Of a DNA stretch of 64,000 bases, positions 1 to 8,872 are shown piece by piece. This stretch comes from Arthrobacter sp. Alg241-R88. GTDB taxonomy: Bacteria; Actinomycetota; Actinomycetes; Actinomycetales; Micrococcaceae. Each line of letters begins with the position of its first letter. Positions within the stretch are counted from its first letter, which is position 1. Where the stretch lies: the NCBI RefSeq assembly GCF_900537115.1, contig NZ_UNRG01000002.1, positions 673,924 to 737,923 of the forward strand, given 5' to 3'. Made by a program: the position numbers and the translations under genes. The notes under the pieces were generated by a model. That model made no database searches. It saw nothing but the letters and a program-made list of their open reading frames with translations, and had not been told where the DNA came from.

Positions 1-215
1 ACGCCGCCCTGGGCGCGGATATCGGCCGGAACGCGTTCCAGCGCCATTACAGCAACGGCACCGGCGTCTTCGGCGATGCGGGCCTGTTCGACGTTGACGA
101 CGTCCATGATGACGCCGCCCTTGAGCATCTCAGCCATGCCCCGCTTCACGCGGCTGCTGCCCGTGACGCTGTTCGCGGACGAACCGGCTTCGCTGCTTAC
201 ATCAGGTGTAGACAC
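1..215 (-). CDS. pdxS: Pyridoxal 5'-phosphate synthase lyase subunit PdxS (N-terminal part)
   Basis: PdxS builds pyridoxal 5'-phosphate from ribose 5-phosphate, glyceraldehyde 3-phosphate and ammonia delivered by PdxT. Only about 71 residues are in the window; the gene runs off the left edge. The visible part contains the family's characteristic stretch [18 protein letters not shown] followed by [20 protein letters not shown], where the Asp of MDVV is the residue that binds the sugar in this family. Translation starts at a GTG (213-215) with an AGGGG-like ribosome site just upstream. It lies 145 bp downstream of pgsA on the same strand, so it could be read from that operon or from its own promoter in the gap. 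Identity is very secure; only the N-terminus is seen. Confidence 0.95.
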   Translation of the reverse strand, partial: MSTPDVSSEAGSSANSVTGSSRVKRGMAEMLKGGVIMDVVNVEQARIAEDAGAVAVMALERVPADIRAQGG

Positions 216-360
216 AAAAACCCCTATGGGTAGATAGATGACCTTCGCCGGGGGTGCAGGGCGGCACGGAGATGCCATCTGTACACACACCGGGTTGCCG
301 GATCCATTGATCGGGCAGTCCTAATACTAGTCTCACCGCGCCCGGCCGGCTTAATTCGTG

Positions 361-984
361 TTAATCGGCAGGCGATGGTTCAGCGAGTGCCTGGCGGCGT
401 ACGGACACCATGCGCTGGACCACGGTGATGAGGCTGGCGAGGGCGAGCAGGATCAGTGTCACCAGCAGCACCACGTGCGGCAGCCCGAGGCCGGTGAATC
501 CGGTCACCACCAGCACGGAAACCAGGCGTTCCGCGCGTTCTGCTATGCCGATGTTGGCCGTGAACCCCAGCGACTCCGCCTTTGCCCTGGCGTAGGAGAC
601 CACCATGCCAAGGACAAGGCAGACAGTGGCAGCCATGGCGATCGGAACATTCGCGCCGCCGGTGAAGAACCAGACGGCGAGGCCGGCGAAAAGGGCGCCG
701 TCTGCAATCCGGTCCAGGGTGGAGTCGAGGAAGTTGCCCCATCGGCTGCCCACCGCCTGCATCCTGGCCATGATGCCGTCCAGGACGTCGGAGAAGATGA
801 ATGCGGTAATGAACAGTGTTCCCCACCAGAGCTGGCCCAGCGGGTAGAAGACGAGGGCTCCCACCACCACACCGGCGGTACCGATGATGGTCACGGCATC
901 CGGTGAGACGCCGATTCGAAGGAGCCAACGGGCGAGCGGAGTGAACAGCGCGGTGAAGAACCTGCGGGCGTGCTTATTCAGCAT
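361..984 (-). CDS. pgsA: CDP-alcohol phosphatidyltransferase, probable phosphatidylinositol phosphate synthase
   Basis: A 207-residue membrane protein of the CDP-alcohol phosphatidyltransferase family. It carries the complete family signature, SDVLDGIMAR followed by G...D...D in GNFLDSTLDR, which binds CDP-diacylglycerol and metal, plus several hydrophobic segments. In actinobacteria the gene beside thrS and a HIT protein usually encodes the phosphatidylinositol phosphate synthase (PgsA1 type), which transfers the phosphatidyl group to inositol 1-phosphate in the membrane. The start at 984 overlaps the last 11 bases of the HIT gene, giving translational coupling; a start further upstream would lie deep inside that gene. 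The family call is certain. Inositol phosphate rather than glycerol phosphate as acceptor is inferred from context. Confidence 0.9.
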   Translation of the reverse strand: MLNKHARRFFTALFTPLARWLLRIGVSPDAVTIIGTAGVVVGALVFYPLGQLWWGTLFITAFIFSDVLDGIMARMQAVGSRWGNFLDSTLDRIADGALFAGLAVWFFTGGANVPIAMAATVCLVLGMVVSYARAKAESLGFTANIGIAERAERLVSVLVVTGFTGLGLPHVVLLVTLILLALASLITVVQRMVSVRRQALAEPSPAD

Positions 985-1561
985 CCGTCTCCCCGGGCCA
1001 GGCGTCGGCGACCTGCTGGCGGACCTCGTCAAGGGTCTGCGTGATCGCCTTGGTCTGGGCGATGATGGGGAAGAAATTCCCGTCACCGCCCCAGCGCGGA
1101 ACTATGTGCTGGTGCAGGTGCGCGGCAATGCCGGCTCCGCCCACCACGCCCTGGTTCATCCCCAGGTTGAATCCGCCCGGGTTCGCTACTTTCCGCAGCA
1201 CCCGCATGGCGGTCTGGGTCAGCTCGGCGAACTCCGCTGTCTCCTCGACGGTGAGGTCCGTGTAGTCGGGAATATGGCGGTAGGGACAGACCAGGAGATG
1301 CCCCGGGTTGTACGGAAAAAGGTTCAGCACCACGTAGCAGGTCTTTCCCCGGTAGACGATCAGCGCATCCTCATCGGTCCGTGCCGGTCCGATACAGAAA
1401 GGGCAGTCGTTTTCGTTCTTGAACTGGTGCTGGCCGCCCTTGATGTACGCCATGCGGTGCGGAGTCCACAGGCGCTGGAAGGCGTCCGGGACACCGGCGA
1501 GGTCAAAGTCGTCGGTAACGCCGGCATCGCCTGGATATCCTGCGCCTGTGTTCTCCTGCAC
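974..1561 (-). CDS. HIT family nucleotide-binding protein (Ap4A phosphorylase-like)
   Basis: A 195-residue histidine-triad protein. The catalytic HIT motif is HLHQHIVPRW near residue 150, preceded by the conserved NLFPYNPGHLLVCPYRH block and an N-terminal CPFC zinc-type pair. HIT proteins hydrolyse or phosphorolyse nucleotide phosphate bonds; this actinobacterial subgroup (related to mycobacterial Rv2613c) is associated with diadenosine tetraphosphate breakdown. The gene sits 18 bp after thrS and overlaps pgsA, so the three form one transcript. Linkage to thrS is sensible because aminoacyl-tRNA synthetases generate Ap4A. The exact substrate is inferred from the family. Confidence 0.9.
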   Translation of the reverse strand: MQENTGAGYPGDAGVTDDFDLAGVPDAFQRLWTPHRMAYIKGGQHQFKNENDCPFCIGPARTDEDALIVYRGKTCYVVLNLFPYNPGHLLVCPYRHIPDYTDLTVEETAEFAELTQTAMRVLRKVANPGGFNLGMNQGVVGGAGIAAHLHQHIVPRWGGDGNFFPIIAQTKAITQTLDEVRQQVADAWPGETDAE

Positions 1562-1579
1562 GGTGCTGTTCCGTTTCCG

Positions 1580-3589
1580 CTAGCTGGTCCGGTTACGGAC
1601 GGCTTCCGTGATCCGCTTGACTGCCTCTGCCACGGGGACGCCGTTGTCCTGGCTGCCGTCTCGGAACCGGAACGATACTGCGCCTGCTTCGGCGTCGTCG
1701 CCGCCGGCGATGAGCACAAACGGGATCTTGTCCTTGCTGGCAGTGCGGATCTTCTTCGGGAACCTGTCCGACGACGTATCCACCTCGGCCCGGATGCCGG
1801 CCGCCTTCAGCTGATCAACGACGTCGAACATGTACTCGTTGAACGTCTCCGCCACCGGGATGCCCACCACCTGGACCGGGGCGAGCCACGCCGGGAAGGC
1901 GCCGGCGTAGTGCTCGGTCAGCACGCCCATGAACCGCTCCACCGACCCGAAAAGCGCACGGTGGATCATAACGGGACGCTGGCGGCTGCCGTCGGCGGCC
2001 TGGAACTCGAGTTCGAACCGTTCGGGCAGGTTGAAGTCCAGCTGGATGGTGGACATCTGCCAGGTGCGGCCCAGCGCGTCCTTCGCCTGGACGGAGATCT
2101 TGGGGCCGTAGAAGGCAGCTCCGCCCGGATCCGGTACGAGTTCAAGGCCTGATTCCTGTGCCACTTCGGCCAGGGTCCGGGTGGCTTCCTCCCAGGTGGC
2201 GTCGTCACCGACGTACTTTTCCGGGTCTTTGGTGGACAGTTCCAGGTAGAAGTCGTTGAGCCCGTAGTCCTTCAGCAGGTCCAGGACGAAGGTCAACGTC
2301 TTGGTGAGCTCGTCCTTCATCTGCTCACGGGTGCAGTAGATGTGGGCGTCGTCCTGTGTCATGCCGCGCACGCGGGTGAGGCCGTGCACCACACCGGACT
2401 TCTCGTACCGGTAGACCGAGCCGAATTCGAACAGACGCAGGGGCAGCTCACGGTAGGAGCGTCCGCGGGAACGGAAGATGAGGTTGTGCATGGGGCAGTT
2501 CATCGGCTTCAGGTAGTAGTCCTGGGCCGGCTTGCGGATGGAGCCGTCCTCGTTGAGTTCGGCGTCAACCTGCATTGCGGGGAACATGCCGTCCTTGTAC
2601 CAGTCCAGGTGGCCGGAGACCTCGTATAGGTGGCCCTTCGTGATGTGCGGCGTGTAGACGAACTCGTAGCCGGCTTCAACGTGGCGCTGCCGCGAGTAGT
2701 CCTCCATCTCCTTGCGGATGATGCCGCCCTTGGGGTGGAACACCGGCAGGCCGGAACCGAGCTCGTCCGGGAAGGAGAACAGGTCCAGTTCAGAGCCGAG
2801 CTTGCGGTGGTCGCGGCGTTCGGCCTCGGCGATGCGCTCCTGGTAGGCCTTCAGCGCGTCCTTGGTGGGCCAGGCCGTGCCGTAGATCCGTTGCAGCTGC
2901 TGGTTCTTCTGGTTTCCCAGCCAGTAGGCGGAGGATGAGCGGGTGAGGGCGAAGGCGTTGGAAATCATCTTGGTGTTGGGCAGGTGCGGGCCGCGGCAGA
3001 GGTCGCACCAGACGGTGGTGCCTTCCTTGCGCTCAACGTTGTCGTAGATGGTGATGTCGCCGGCGCCCACCTCGACGTTGACGCCTTCGCCGGCTTCGGC
3101 GGCTTCGTTTTTCTTGCCCAGGAGTTCGAGCTTGTAGGGCTCGTTCTTCATGGCTTCGCGGGCCTCGTCCTCGGAGACCACACGCCGGACGAACTTCTGG
3201 TTCTGGTTGACGATCTTGAGCATCATCTTTTCGAGGGTTTTGAGGTCCTCGGGGGTGAAGGGCTCGGCCACGTCAAAGTCGAAGTAGAAACCGTCGGTAA
3301 TGTACGGGCCGATGCCCAGCTTGGCGTCGGGGCGCAGTTGCTGGACCGCCTGGGCCATCACGTGGGCGGTGGAGTGCCGGAGCACGTTCAGTCCGTCGGG
3401 GGAATCGATGGTGACGCCTTCGACGTCGGCGCCTTCCGGAAGTTCCTGGTCCAGGTCCTTCAGTTCGCCATTGACGCGGGCAACAACAACGTCACGGCGC
3501 TCAAAGAAGAGTTCCGCACCGGTTGTCCCGGTAGTCACCTTGGTCTCTTCGCCATCGACGAGAAGGGTGATCTGCTGGGCATCTGACAC
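1580..3589 (-). CDS. thrS: Threonine--tRNA ligase
   Basis: Full-length threonyl-tRNA synthetase of 669 residues, charging tRNA-Thr in the cytoplasm. Domains in order: TGS domain (about 1-65), editing/tRNA-SAD domain with [11 protein letters not shown] and LCRGPHLPN (about 70-230), class II catalytic core with [18 protein letters not shown] and MIHRALFGS (about 260-550, including the Cys and His zinc ligands), and an anticodon-binding domain (about 560-669). Translation begins at a GTG with an AGGAG ribosome site six bases upstream. It heads the thrS-HIT-pgsA operon. The 116-bp upstream gap shows no T-box leader; a weak TTGGTC(18)TAGCAT promoter-like pair is present in it. Confidence 0.98.
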   Translation of the reverse strand: MSDAQQITLLVDGEETKVTTGTTGAELFFERRDVVVARVNGELKDLDQELPEGADVEGVTIDSPDGLNVLRHSTAHVMAQAVQQLRPDAKLGIGPYITDGFYFDFDVAEPFTPEDLKTLEKMMLKIVNQNQKFVRRVVSEDEAREAMKNEPYKLELLGKKNEAAEAGEGVNVEVGAGDITIYDNVERKEGTTVWCDLCRGPHLPNTKMISNAFALTRSSSAYWLGNQKNQQLQRIYGTAWPTKDALKAYQERIAEAERRDHRKLGSELDLFSFPDELGSGLPVFHPKGGIIRKEMEDYSRQRHVEAGYEFVYTPHITKGHLYEVSGHLDWYKDGMFPAMQVDAELNEDGSIRKPAQDYYLKPMNCPMHNLIFRSRGRSYRELPLRLFEFGSVYRYEKSGVVHGLTRVRGMTQDDAHIYCTREQMKDELTKTLTFVLDLLKDYGLNDFYLELSTKDPEKYVGDDATWEEATRTLAEVAQESGLELVPDPGGAAFYGPKISVQAKDALGRTWQMSTIQLDFNLPERFELEFQAADGSRQRPVMIHRALFGSVERFMGVLTEHYAGAFPAWLAPVQVVGIPVAETFNEYMFDVVDQLKAAGIRAEVDTSSDRFPKKIRTASKDKIPFVLIAGGDDAEAGAVSFRFRDGSQDNGVPVAEAVKRITEAVRNRTS

Positions 3590-3705
3590 GGGTGTCTCCT
3601 ATTCAAAGTTAAGGCTTCATAGCTTGTGGCGTACGGGGACCACAGCCAGCCATCGTCAATGCTATCGGTTCAGCAAAGGGCCGACCAACGCGGCGCACGG
3701 CAGGC

Positions 3706-6700
3706 TCAGCCGTTAAATCCGGTGATGGCAAGGCTCCGGTTGATTCCATCAAGGGGGTGCGGGCCGTCCGGGGCCCCGGTGTCCGAAGGTGGAAAAGGCA
3801 GGGTTTCGGTGCGGCTGAGGTCCCAGGCCATGCTTGCGCTCAGGCTGATTCCCCGCGGGCCTGTCCTGCGTGTGGTGCCGCGGATCAACAGCAGCCTGGT
3901 CCCGAACAGGAGCAGGCCGGCGTTTTCCTGGGCTTCGTGGAAGAAGACAGAATCAATGCAGCCGGTGCCGTCGTCGATGCTGATGAACACAACCCTCCTG
4001 CCGCCGCGCATGGGAGGCGTCTGCGTAGCTACCCGCACTCCGGCCACCAGTACTTCAGTTCCATTGCGCAAGCCCAGGAGCTTGTCTGCCGTCGTCACCC
4101 CCAGCCTGTCCAGCATGGGCCGGTGGCTGTCCATCAGGTGGCTGCTGACGTCCACGGCCATCAAATCCAGCTCGGCCCGTACGTTTTCGATCAGGGTAGG
4201 TTCAGGGAGGCCGGGCTTGACGTTGCGCAACTCCACATCGCCCAGGGGCAGGGACAGCTGCCCCTCGAGGACCTCGACCCCTTTCCTCCCACTGCCTGAG
4301 GTCTGAAGCTGCTGCAGGTGCTGGACCAGGTCTGCCCGGTTCGCCACCCCGCCCGCCTCGCGGTGCAGGGAATCAAAGGCCCCCAACTGGGCCAGCCGTT
4401 TAATACTGGGCTTGCTAAGCCGCGAGCGCGCGCGGAGGTCCGCGAGGGAGTCATAGGGCTGGCCTGCCACAATCCTCTTCAATTCTGTGGCGGACAGCCC
4501 GTAGATACCGTTCAGGCTCAGCCTGATTCCCAGCTTTCCCGCATCGGGCCCCTGCCGGACCCGCTCCACCCGGTACTCCCCCTTACTGCGGTTGATATCC
4601 AGGGGAAGGATGGGAATACCCAGCCGCCTGGCTTCGGCCACCAGCAATCTTTTGGGATACATACCCGGATCGTGTTCCCAGAGTCCGGCGAGGAAGGCTT
4701 CGGGATGGTGCGCCTTCAGCCAGGCCGACTGGTAGGTGGGCACGGCGAAAGCCGCCCCGTGGGCTTTGCAGAAGCCGAAGCTTGCAAAAGACTTCAAAGT
4801 GTCCCAGACCTTGTCAACGACGTCAGGTGAAAAACCTTTGGCCTTTGCCCCCTTGCGGAAAAACCCTTCTACTTGGGATTCCCCAACGTCGCTGCTCAGG
4901 GCCCTCCGGAACTCATCAGCTTTCGCCAGCCCGCACCCCGTCATCACGTCGAATGTCCTGAGGATCTGCTCATGGAAAACGGTCACCCCATGGGTTTCCT
5001 GGAGCACCGGTTTCAGGAGCGGGTGGGGGTACACCTCGGGGGCGAAACCGTGGCGGTGTTCCAGGAATGGCCGGACCATGTCCGATTTCATGGGCCCGGG
5101 ACGGAAAAGCGAAATGTCGATGATGAGGTCATTGAACTCCCGCGGCGCCATTTTGCCGATCAGCTCGCGCTGCCCGGGAGACTCGATCTGGAAGCAGCCC
5201 AGGGTGTGCGTGCTCCTGATGAGTTCAAAGGTGGGTTCATCATCCAGGGGTATGGCGTTAAGGTCTATGTGCCCGTTTTCTGCGATGTAATCCGGGCCGG
5301 ATCCGTCCTGCCCGGCAGGATGGGCCCCGGCAGCCACCACTTCCTGTTTGGAGGGATGGATCCGGATGATTTCCCGGACTGCGAACGCCATGGCGCTTTG
5401 CATCCTGACGCCGAGGACATCGAGCTTGAGCATGCCCATGGGGTCCATATCGTGTTTGTCGAACTGGCTCATGGGCAGCCCCAGGCCGCTGGGCTGGACG
5501 GGAGTCCTGTCCAGCAGGGTTGCGTCCCCCAGGATCACACCACAGGGATGCATTGAAATATGCCGCGGCAGCCGGTCAAGGCGTTCCGTCAGGTCCACGA
5601 GCAGGTCCAGCTGCTGGTTGCCGTGGGTGTCCCGCTGCTCCACCCGGCCGGCAAACTCCCTCAGTTCCGGCTTTTCCTTCAGCGCCTCGCGAAACTTCCG
5701 GGCGGAAAACCGCCAGAGCTGTTTGGCGATGTCCCCCACGTCGCCGTCATCCATGCCCAATGCCATACCGGCATCCCGCACTGCACCTCTTGCCCGGTAG
5801 CCGTTCTGCATGCTCATCAGCGTGACCCGCTCCGCGCCGAAGCGCTCAAAGATCTTGCGGTAGACGTTGTGCCGTTCGGCGCTTTCGACGTCGATATCGA
5901 TATCCGGCAGGGTGGCCCGGTCCCGGGACAGGAAGCGCTCGAAGATCAGGTCATGCTGCAGAGGGTTTACCTGGCTGACATCGATCAGGTAGTTCACCAG
6001 GCTGGATGCTCCCGACCCGCGGGCCGCAGCCCTTACCCCCATGTCCTGGATCATGCGTGAAACTTCGGCGACGGTGAGGAAGTAGGAGGAGAAACCCAGG
6101 TTCCGGATGATCCCCAGTTCATGGTCAAGGCGTTTCCGCATTTCCTTTTCCCGGCTGCCCTGGATTCCCGGGAACCGCCGCCCGATTCCCGCCTCGCAGC
6201 GCTGCACCAGTTCAACGTGCGGGTCCTGGCTGATCCCGATGACAGAAGCCTCCGGCACCACTGGCTGCTTCCAGCCCATGTCGGTTTCTGGGTCTATCCT
6301 GCAGAGATCGGCGAGCGCCTCGGTCTGCGCCATGAGCTGTTTGAGGTCCTGGGCACCGTAACCCGCTGCGGCGATGATTTCCTTGCCCAGTTGCAGCATC
6401 TGCGCGGCGGATTTCAGCCAGCCCTGGCCGTTGGGCTGCAGCAGCGGTTCCTGGGCAAGTTCCGGCAGCGATTTCAGGGTCCGTGCTGAATCCAGCACGT
6501 CAGCGGTGGCGGCTCCGTCCTCCGCGCAGTACCTGACTGCGTTGCTGAGGATTGCCGGAACGTTGTGCTCCGCCGCGAGCTTGAGCATCCGGACGGCATG
6601 CGAGGTGCTCAGGGGCGCCCCCGGTGCGCTGAGCTGGGAAACGATCTCTGCCACCACTGTTCCGCGGGGCATGGCCTCGAGCCATTGCTTGAAGAGGGTC

Positions 6701-7194
6701 CGCGGCCGCAGGTACCGGCGCCCGCCCATGGCACGCCCGACGTCGGAGTCCGGCCCAAGGAGCACCATCAGCACTGGTTTGAGGGTCTTGGGGTCCAGGG
6801 TGCGCGAGGCAAGCTCTGCCCTGGTCACTGCCACCGGAATGGTTCCGCCGGACTTTCCCGAAGTGCGGGCATGGGCATCCGACACCAGCCGGCACAAAGC
6901 ACGGTACCCAGCCCCGTTGTTGTTGCCGCGGGCGAGCACCACCACGCGGCCGGCCAGCTGGGTGCGGTGGTCGCCGTCGTCGTCATACACCGCCAGGTCC
7001 ACCCCGACGATGGGATCAATCCCTGCGGCCATGCACGCCTTGAGGTGCTTGATGGTTCCGTACAGGCCGTCGCGGTCAGTGCAGGCGAGCGCGGTTGCGC
7101 CGTCGGCAGCAGCAGCCTGCGCCAGTTCATCAGGCCAGGACACGCCATAGTGGGCACTGAATGCGGTGGAGACGTGGAGGTGGGTGAAGCTCAT
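3706..7194 (-). CDS. dnaE2: Error-prone DNA polymerase III alpha subunit DnaE2
   Basis: A 1,162-residue C-family polymerase of the DnaE2 subgroup, which performs mutagenic translesion synthesis after DNA damage. Visible parts: N-terminal PHP domain beginning FTHLHVSTAFSAHYG, the polymerase palm with catalytic aspartates in LPDIDIDVES (about residue 435), a helix-hairpin-helix region near residue 930, and a C-terminal OB-fold. The length is typical for DnaE2 and shorter than in many replicative DnaE1 proteins. Its ATG overlaps the DUF6504 stop codon by four bases, so the two are one operon downstream of an SOS box. The usual partner ImuB is not adjacent and does not occur in this window. The call is secure. 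Confidence 0.95.
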   Translation of the reverse strand: MSFTHLHVSTAFSAHYGVSWPDELAQAAAADGATALACTDRDGLYGTIKHLKACMAAGIDPIVGVDLAVYDDDGDHRTQLAGRVVVLARGNNNGAGYRALCRLVSDAHARTSGKSGGTIPVAVTRAELASRTLDPKTLKPVLMVLLGPDSDVGRAMGGRRYLRPRTLFKQWLEAMPRGTVVAEIVSQLSAPGAPLSTSHAVRMLKLAAEHNVPAILSNAVRYCAEDGAATADVLDSARTLKSLPELAQEPLLQPNGQGWLKSAAQMLQLGKEIIAAAGYGAQDLKQLMAQTEALADLCRIDPETDMGWKQPVVPEASVIGISQDPHVELVQRCEAGIGRRFPGIQGSREKEMRKRLDHELGIIRNLGFSSYFLTVAEVSRMIQDMGVRAAARGSGASSLVNYLIDVSQVNPLQHDLIFERFLSRDRATLPDIDIDVESAERHNVYRKIFERFGAERVTLMSMQNGYRARGAVRDAGMALGMDDGDVGDIAKQLWRFSARKFREALKEKPELREFAGRVEQRDTHGNQQLDLLVDLTERLDRLPRHISMHPCGVILGDATLLDRTPVQPSGLGLPMSQFDKHDMDPMGMLKLDVLGVRMQSAMAFAVREIIRIHPSKQEVVAAGAHPAGQDGSGPDYIAENGHIDLNAIPLDDEPTFELIRSTHTLGCFQIESPGQRELIGKMAPREFNDLIIDISLFRPGPMKSDMVRPFLEHRHGFAPEVYPHPLLKPVLQETHGVTVFHEQILRTFDVMTGCGLAKADEFRRALSSDVGESQVEGFFRKGAKAKGFSPDVVDKVWDTLKSFASFGFCKAHGAAFAVPTYQSAWLKAHHPEAFLAGLWEHDPGMYPKRLLVAEARRLGIPILPLDINRSKGEYRVERVRQGPDAGKLGIRLSLNGIYGLSATELKRIVAGQPYDSLADLRARSRLSKPSIKRLAQLGAFDSLHREAGGVANRADLVQHLQQLQTSGSGRKGVEVLEGQLSLPLGDVELRNVKPGLPEPTLIENVRAELDLMAVDVSSHLMDSHRPMLDRLGVTTADKLLGLRNGTEVLVAGVRVATQTPPMRGGRRVVFISIDDGTGCIDSVFFHEAQENAGLLLFGTRLLLIRGTTRRTGPRGISLSASMAWDLSRTETLPFPPSDTGAPDGPHPLDGINRSLAITGFNG

Positions 7195-7529
7195 GCTGTT
7201 CGTGGGCGCAATGCGTCGTGGATGCGCAGGAGCCGCCAGCGGCCGCTGCGGATATGGCGGGTGAGGTCAAGGGTGAGTGCCTCGTCCTGTTCCCTGGCCG
7301 CGCCGGAACCTGCAGCGGACGGCAGCACCTGGACCCGCCAGATTTCGTGGTCAACAAGCCCGGGCCCGCTCCCCAGCGGGGCACGGCTTTCTTCCGCCCA
7401 CCACTGCCGGCGTTCGTACCAGCGCACCGGGTCAGCGCAGACGGAATAGGACCGTCCTGCCCATTGAAGGCTCACGGGCTGGCCGTCGGGGTTGCAGGCA
7501 ACATCCACGGATTCGCTGAACATCGCCAT
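7191..7529 (-). CDS. DUF6504 family protein, partner of dnaE2
   Basis: A 112-residue protein without known catalytic motifs, rich in Trp/Arg (for example VRWYERRQWW). Small proteins of this family typically lie directly upstream of dnaE2 in actinobacteria and are presumed to belong to the same DNA-damage mutagenesis system; the biochemical role is unknown. Start chosen at 7529 because GGAGG lies four bases upstream; an alternative ATG is six bases further in. The four-base overlap with dnaE2 shows co-translation. The SOS box lies about 40 bp upstream of the start, so expression is very likely LexA-controlled. Confidence 0.75.
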   Translation of the reverse strand: MAMFSESVDVACNPDGQPVSLQWAGRSYSVCADPVRWYERRQWWAEESRAPLGSGPGLVDHEIWRVQVLPSAAGSGAAREQDEALTLDLTRHIRSGRWRLLRIHDALRPRTA

Positions 7530-7565
7530 GGGCACCTCCCGGCAGGACAAAGAAACTAAAGAGTC

Positions 7566-7585
7566 ATTCGAATATGTGTTCGAAT
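7566..7585 (-). promoter_or_regulatory. LexA (SOS) box of the DUF6504-dnaE2 operon
   Basis: A perfect inverted repeat ATTCGAA-N6-TTCGAAT. The core TCGAATATGTGTTCGA matches the actinobacterial LexA consensus TCGAAC-N4-GTTCGA with one mismatch. It sits 37 bp upstream of the DUF6504 start, the expected place for LexA repression of a dnaE2 mutagenesis operon. It also lies about 80 bp upstream of the divergent gene at 7664 and could influence that as well. Confidence 0.88.
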
Positions 7586-7663
7586 ACTTCCAGTCTAAGC
7601 CAGCGGCGGGACAAATCCTAGGCGGGGGTGGACGGACAGATCGGCAGGGAGCAGGATTGGTCC

Positions 7664-8053
7664 ATGAGCACCCATGACGCACTCCTCAAGCAGGTCAGCA
7701 TCAAAGCCCAGGACTCCACACTTGTGGCCACCTTCGACATCGACGGCAACATTCCCGGTTCCGGTGCCTACGTGGTGGGGCTTGTGGCTGCCACCCCGGA
7801 CTACTCCTCGCAGCGGCGGCTGGGCATTGAATTCATGAACGGGGAGGCGATCGCCTTCTTCTCGTTCAACCACGAACAGAGCACGGAAGAGAACTACGAT
7901 CTTTCAGGCGTGACCCATTCAGGCAACACCATCACGGGCAACTTCCCGCTCGCAGCCATCAACGGACTTGGCAAAGGGCACGTGATGACCGGCTTCAGTG
8001 AAGCGGACGGCCGGGAATTCCAGTCCGGTGTTCCGGTGGAGGAAAACCTGTAA
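7664..8053 (+). CDS. Hypothetical protein, about 129 aa
   Basis: I do not recognise a family with certainty. The protein is soluble, acidic and rich in beta-forming residues, begins STHDALLKQVSIKAQDSTLV and has no signal peptide, membrane segment or catalytic motif. The pattern of alternating hydrophobic residues (LVATFDIDG, AYVVGLVAAT, IAFFSFNH) suggests a small beta-sandwich. An in-frame ATG twelve codons upstream exists, but the segment between is not protein-like, so 7664 is preferred. It is transcribed divergently from DUF6504-dnaE2 and shares the intergenic region with the SOS box, so damage-linked expression is possible but unproven. Confidence 0.65.
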   Translation: MSTHDALLKQVSIKAQDSTLVATFDIDGNIPGSGAYVVGLVAATPDYSSQRRLGIEFMNGEAIAFFSFNHEQSTEENYDLSGVTHSGNTITGNFPLAAINGLGKGHVMTGFSEADGREFQSGVPVEENL

Positions 8054-8071
8054 CAGCTGGGCAGAAACTGC

Positions 8072-8392
8072 TCAGTTGTTCTCTTTGTGGACCCGGAGTT
8101 CGAGTTCGATGAACCCTGAGATCATGGCCCGGTAGGTGGACTCCACGATGTCCGGGTCGATGGCCTTCTTCTCGGCGGCGGAGCGGACGTGCTCGATGAC
8201 CCGCTCCACGCGGCCTGGGGCGCGGACCTCGGCGTCGTCGCCCTTGAGGGTACCGGCGATCCGGATTAGCCGCTCCCGGCGTGCGATGAGGGTGACAATC
8301 TGGTCATCGACCTCGTCAACGGCAACCCGGACGGCAGCGAGCTGTTCCTTGTCGGCCAGGGCGTCTCTATCGTTCCCTTGAATTGTTGCCAT
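8072..8392 (-). CDS. Chorismate mutase, AroQ class (short all-helical form)
   Basis: A 106-residue protein with the AroQ-type three-helix pattern: a first helix with VDEVDDQIVTLIARRERL and later VRAPGRVERVIEHVRSAA and IDPDIVESTYRAMISGFIELE. The basic residues in RRE, K (LKGDD) and R (GRVERV) correspond to the chorismate-binding positions of this fold. It would convert chorismate to prephenate for Phe/Tyr synthesis. Start at 8392 gives the usual length; the longer reading frame upstream has no family match. It converges with the gene at 7664 and diverges from the VOC gene with only 19 bp between starts. Confidence 0.85.
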   Translation of the reverse strand: MATIQGNDRDALADKEQLAAVRVAVDEVDDQIVTLIARRERLIRIAGTLKGDDAEVRAPGRVERVIEHVRSAAEKKAIDPDIVESTYRAMISGFIELELRVHKENN

Positions 8393-8411
8393 CCTCTGAC
8401 AGTATCGAACC

Positions 8412-8834
8412 ATGCAACCCAGAGTCGACTTCATTTCACTGGGCGTCCGGAGCGTTCCGGCGTCCCGCTCCTTCTATGTGGACGGCCTTGGCTGGCCGGT
8501 CCACCGGGAATTTCCGGGGGACGTGGTGTTCATCCAGGTGAACCACGGCCTGGTGCTGTCCTTGTGGGACGTACGCCAGATGCAGGCTGATGCGGGCGTC
8601 AGCGCGCCGGGCCCGGTCCCCTGCATCACGCTCAGCCACAACCTCCCCAGCACAGAAGACGTTGACCGGGTCATGGCAGAAGCTGCCGCAGCGGGAGCGG
8701 ACATCATCGCCGAGCCCATCACCCAGCCGTGGGGCGGCTACAGCGGCTACTTTGCGGACCCGGACGGCTTCCGCTGGGACGTGGCGTACAACCCCACGTG
8801 GACGGTGGACGACGCCGGGAGGGTCACTGTCTAG
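8412..8834 (+). CDS. VOC family (glyoxalase/bleomycin resistance-like) protein
   Basis: A 140-residue vicinal-oxygen-chelate fold protein. It opens with DFISLGVRSVPASRSFYVDGLGW and ends with GYSGYFADPDGFRWDVAYNP, the typical first and last beta-alpha-beta modules of the fold, with metal-ligand positions that are only partly conserved. Family members include glyoxalases, dioxygenases and antibiotic-binding proteins; the substrate cannot be read from sequence. It is transcribed alone, divergent from the chorismate mutase gene. Confidence 0.85.
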   Translation: MQPRVDFISLGVRSVPASRSFYVDGLGWPVHREFPGDVVFIQVNHGLVLSLWDVRQMQADAGVSAPGPVPCITLSHNLPSTEDVDRVMAEAAAAGADIIAEPITQPWGGYSGYFADPDGFRWDVAYNPTWTVDDAGRVTV

Positions 8835-8872
8835 CCCACCGGCCCAGAGGTCCGGGCTGCTTTGGGTAGCGC

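Noticed and set aside
3590..3705. Possible T-box leader before thrS
   Set aside because: Only 116 bp separate the genes and no T-box core or specifier stem-loop is visible.
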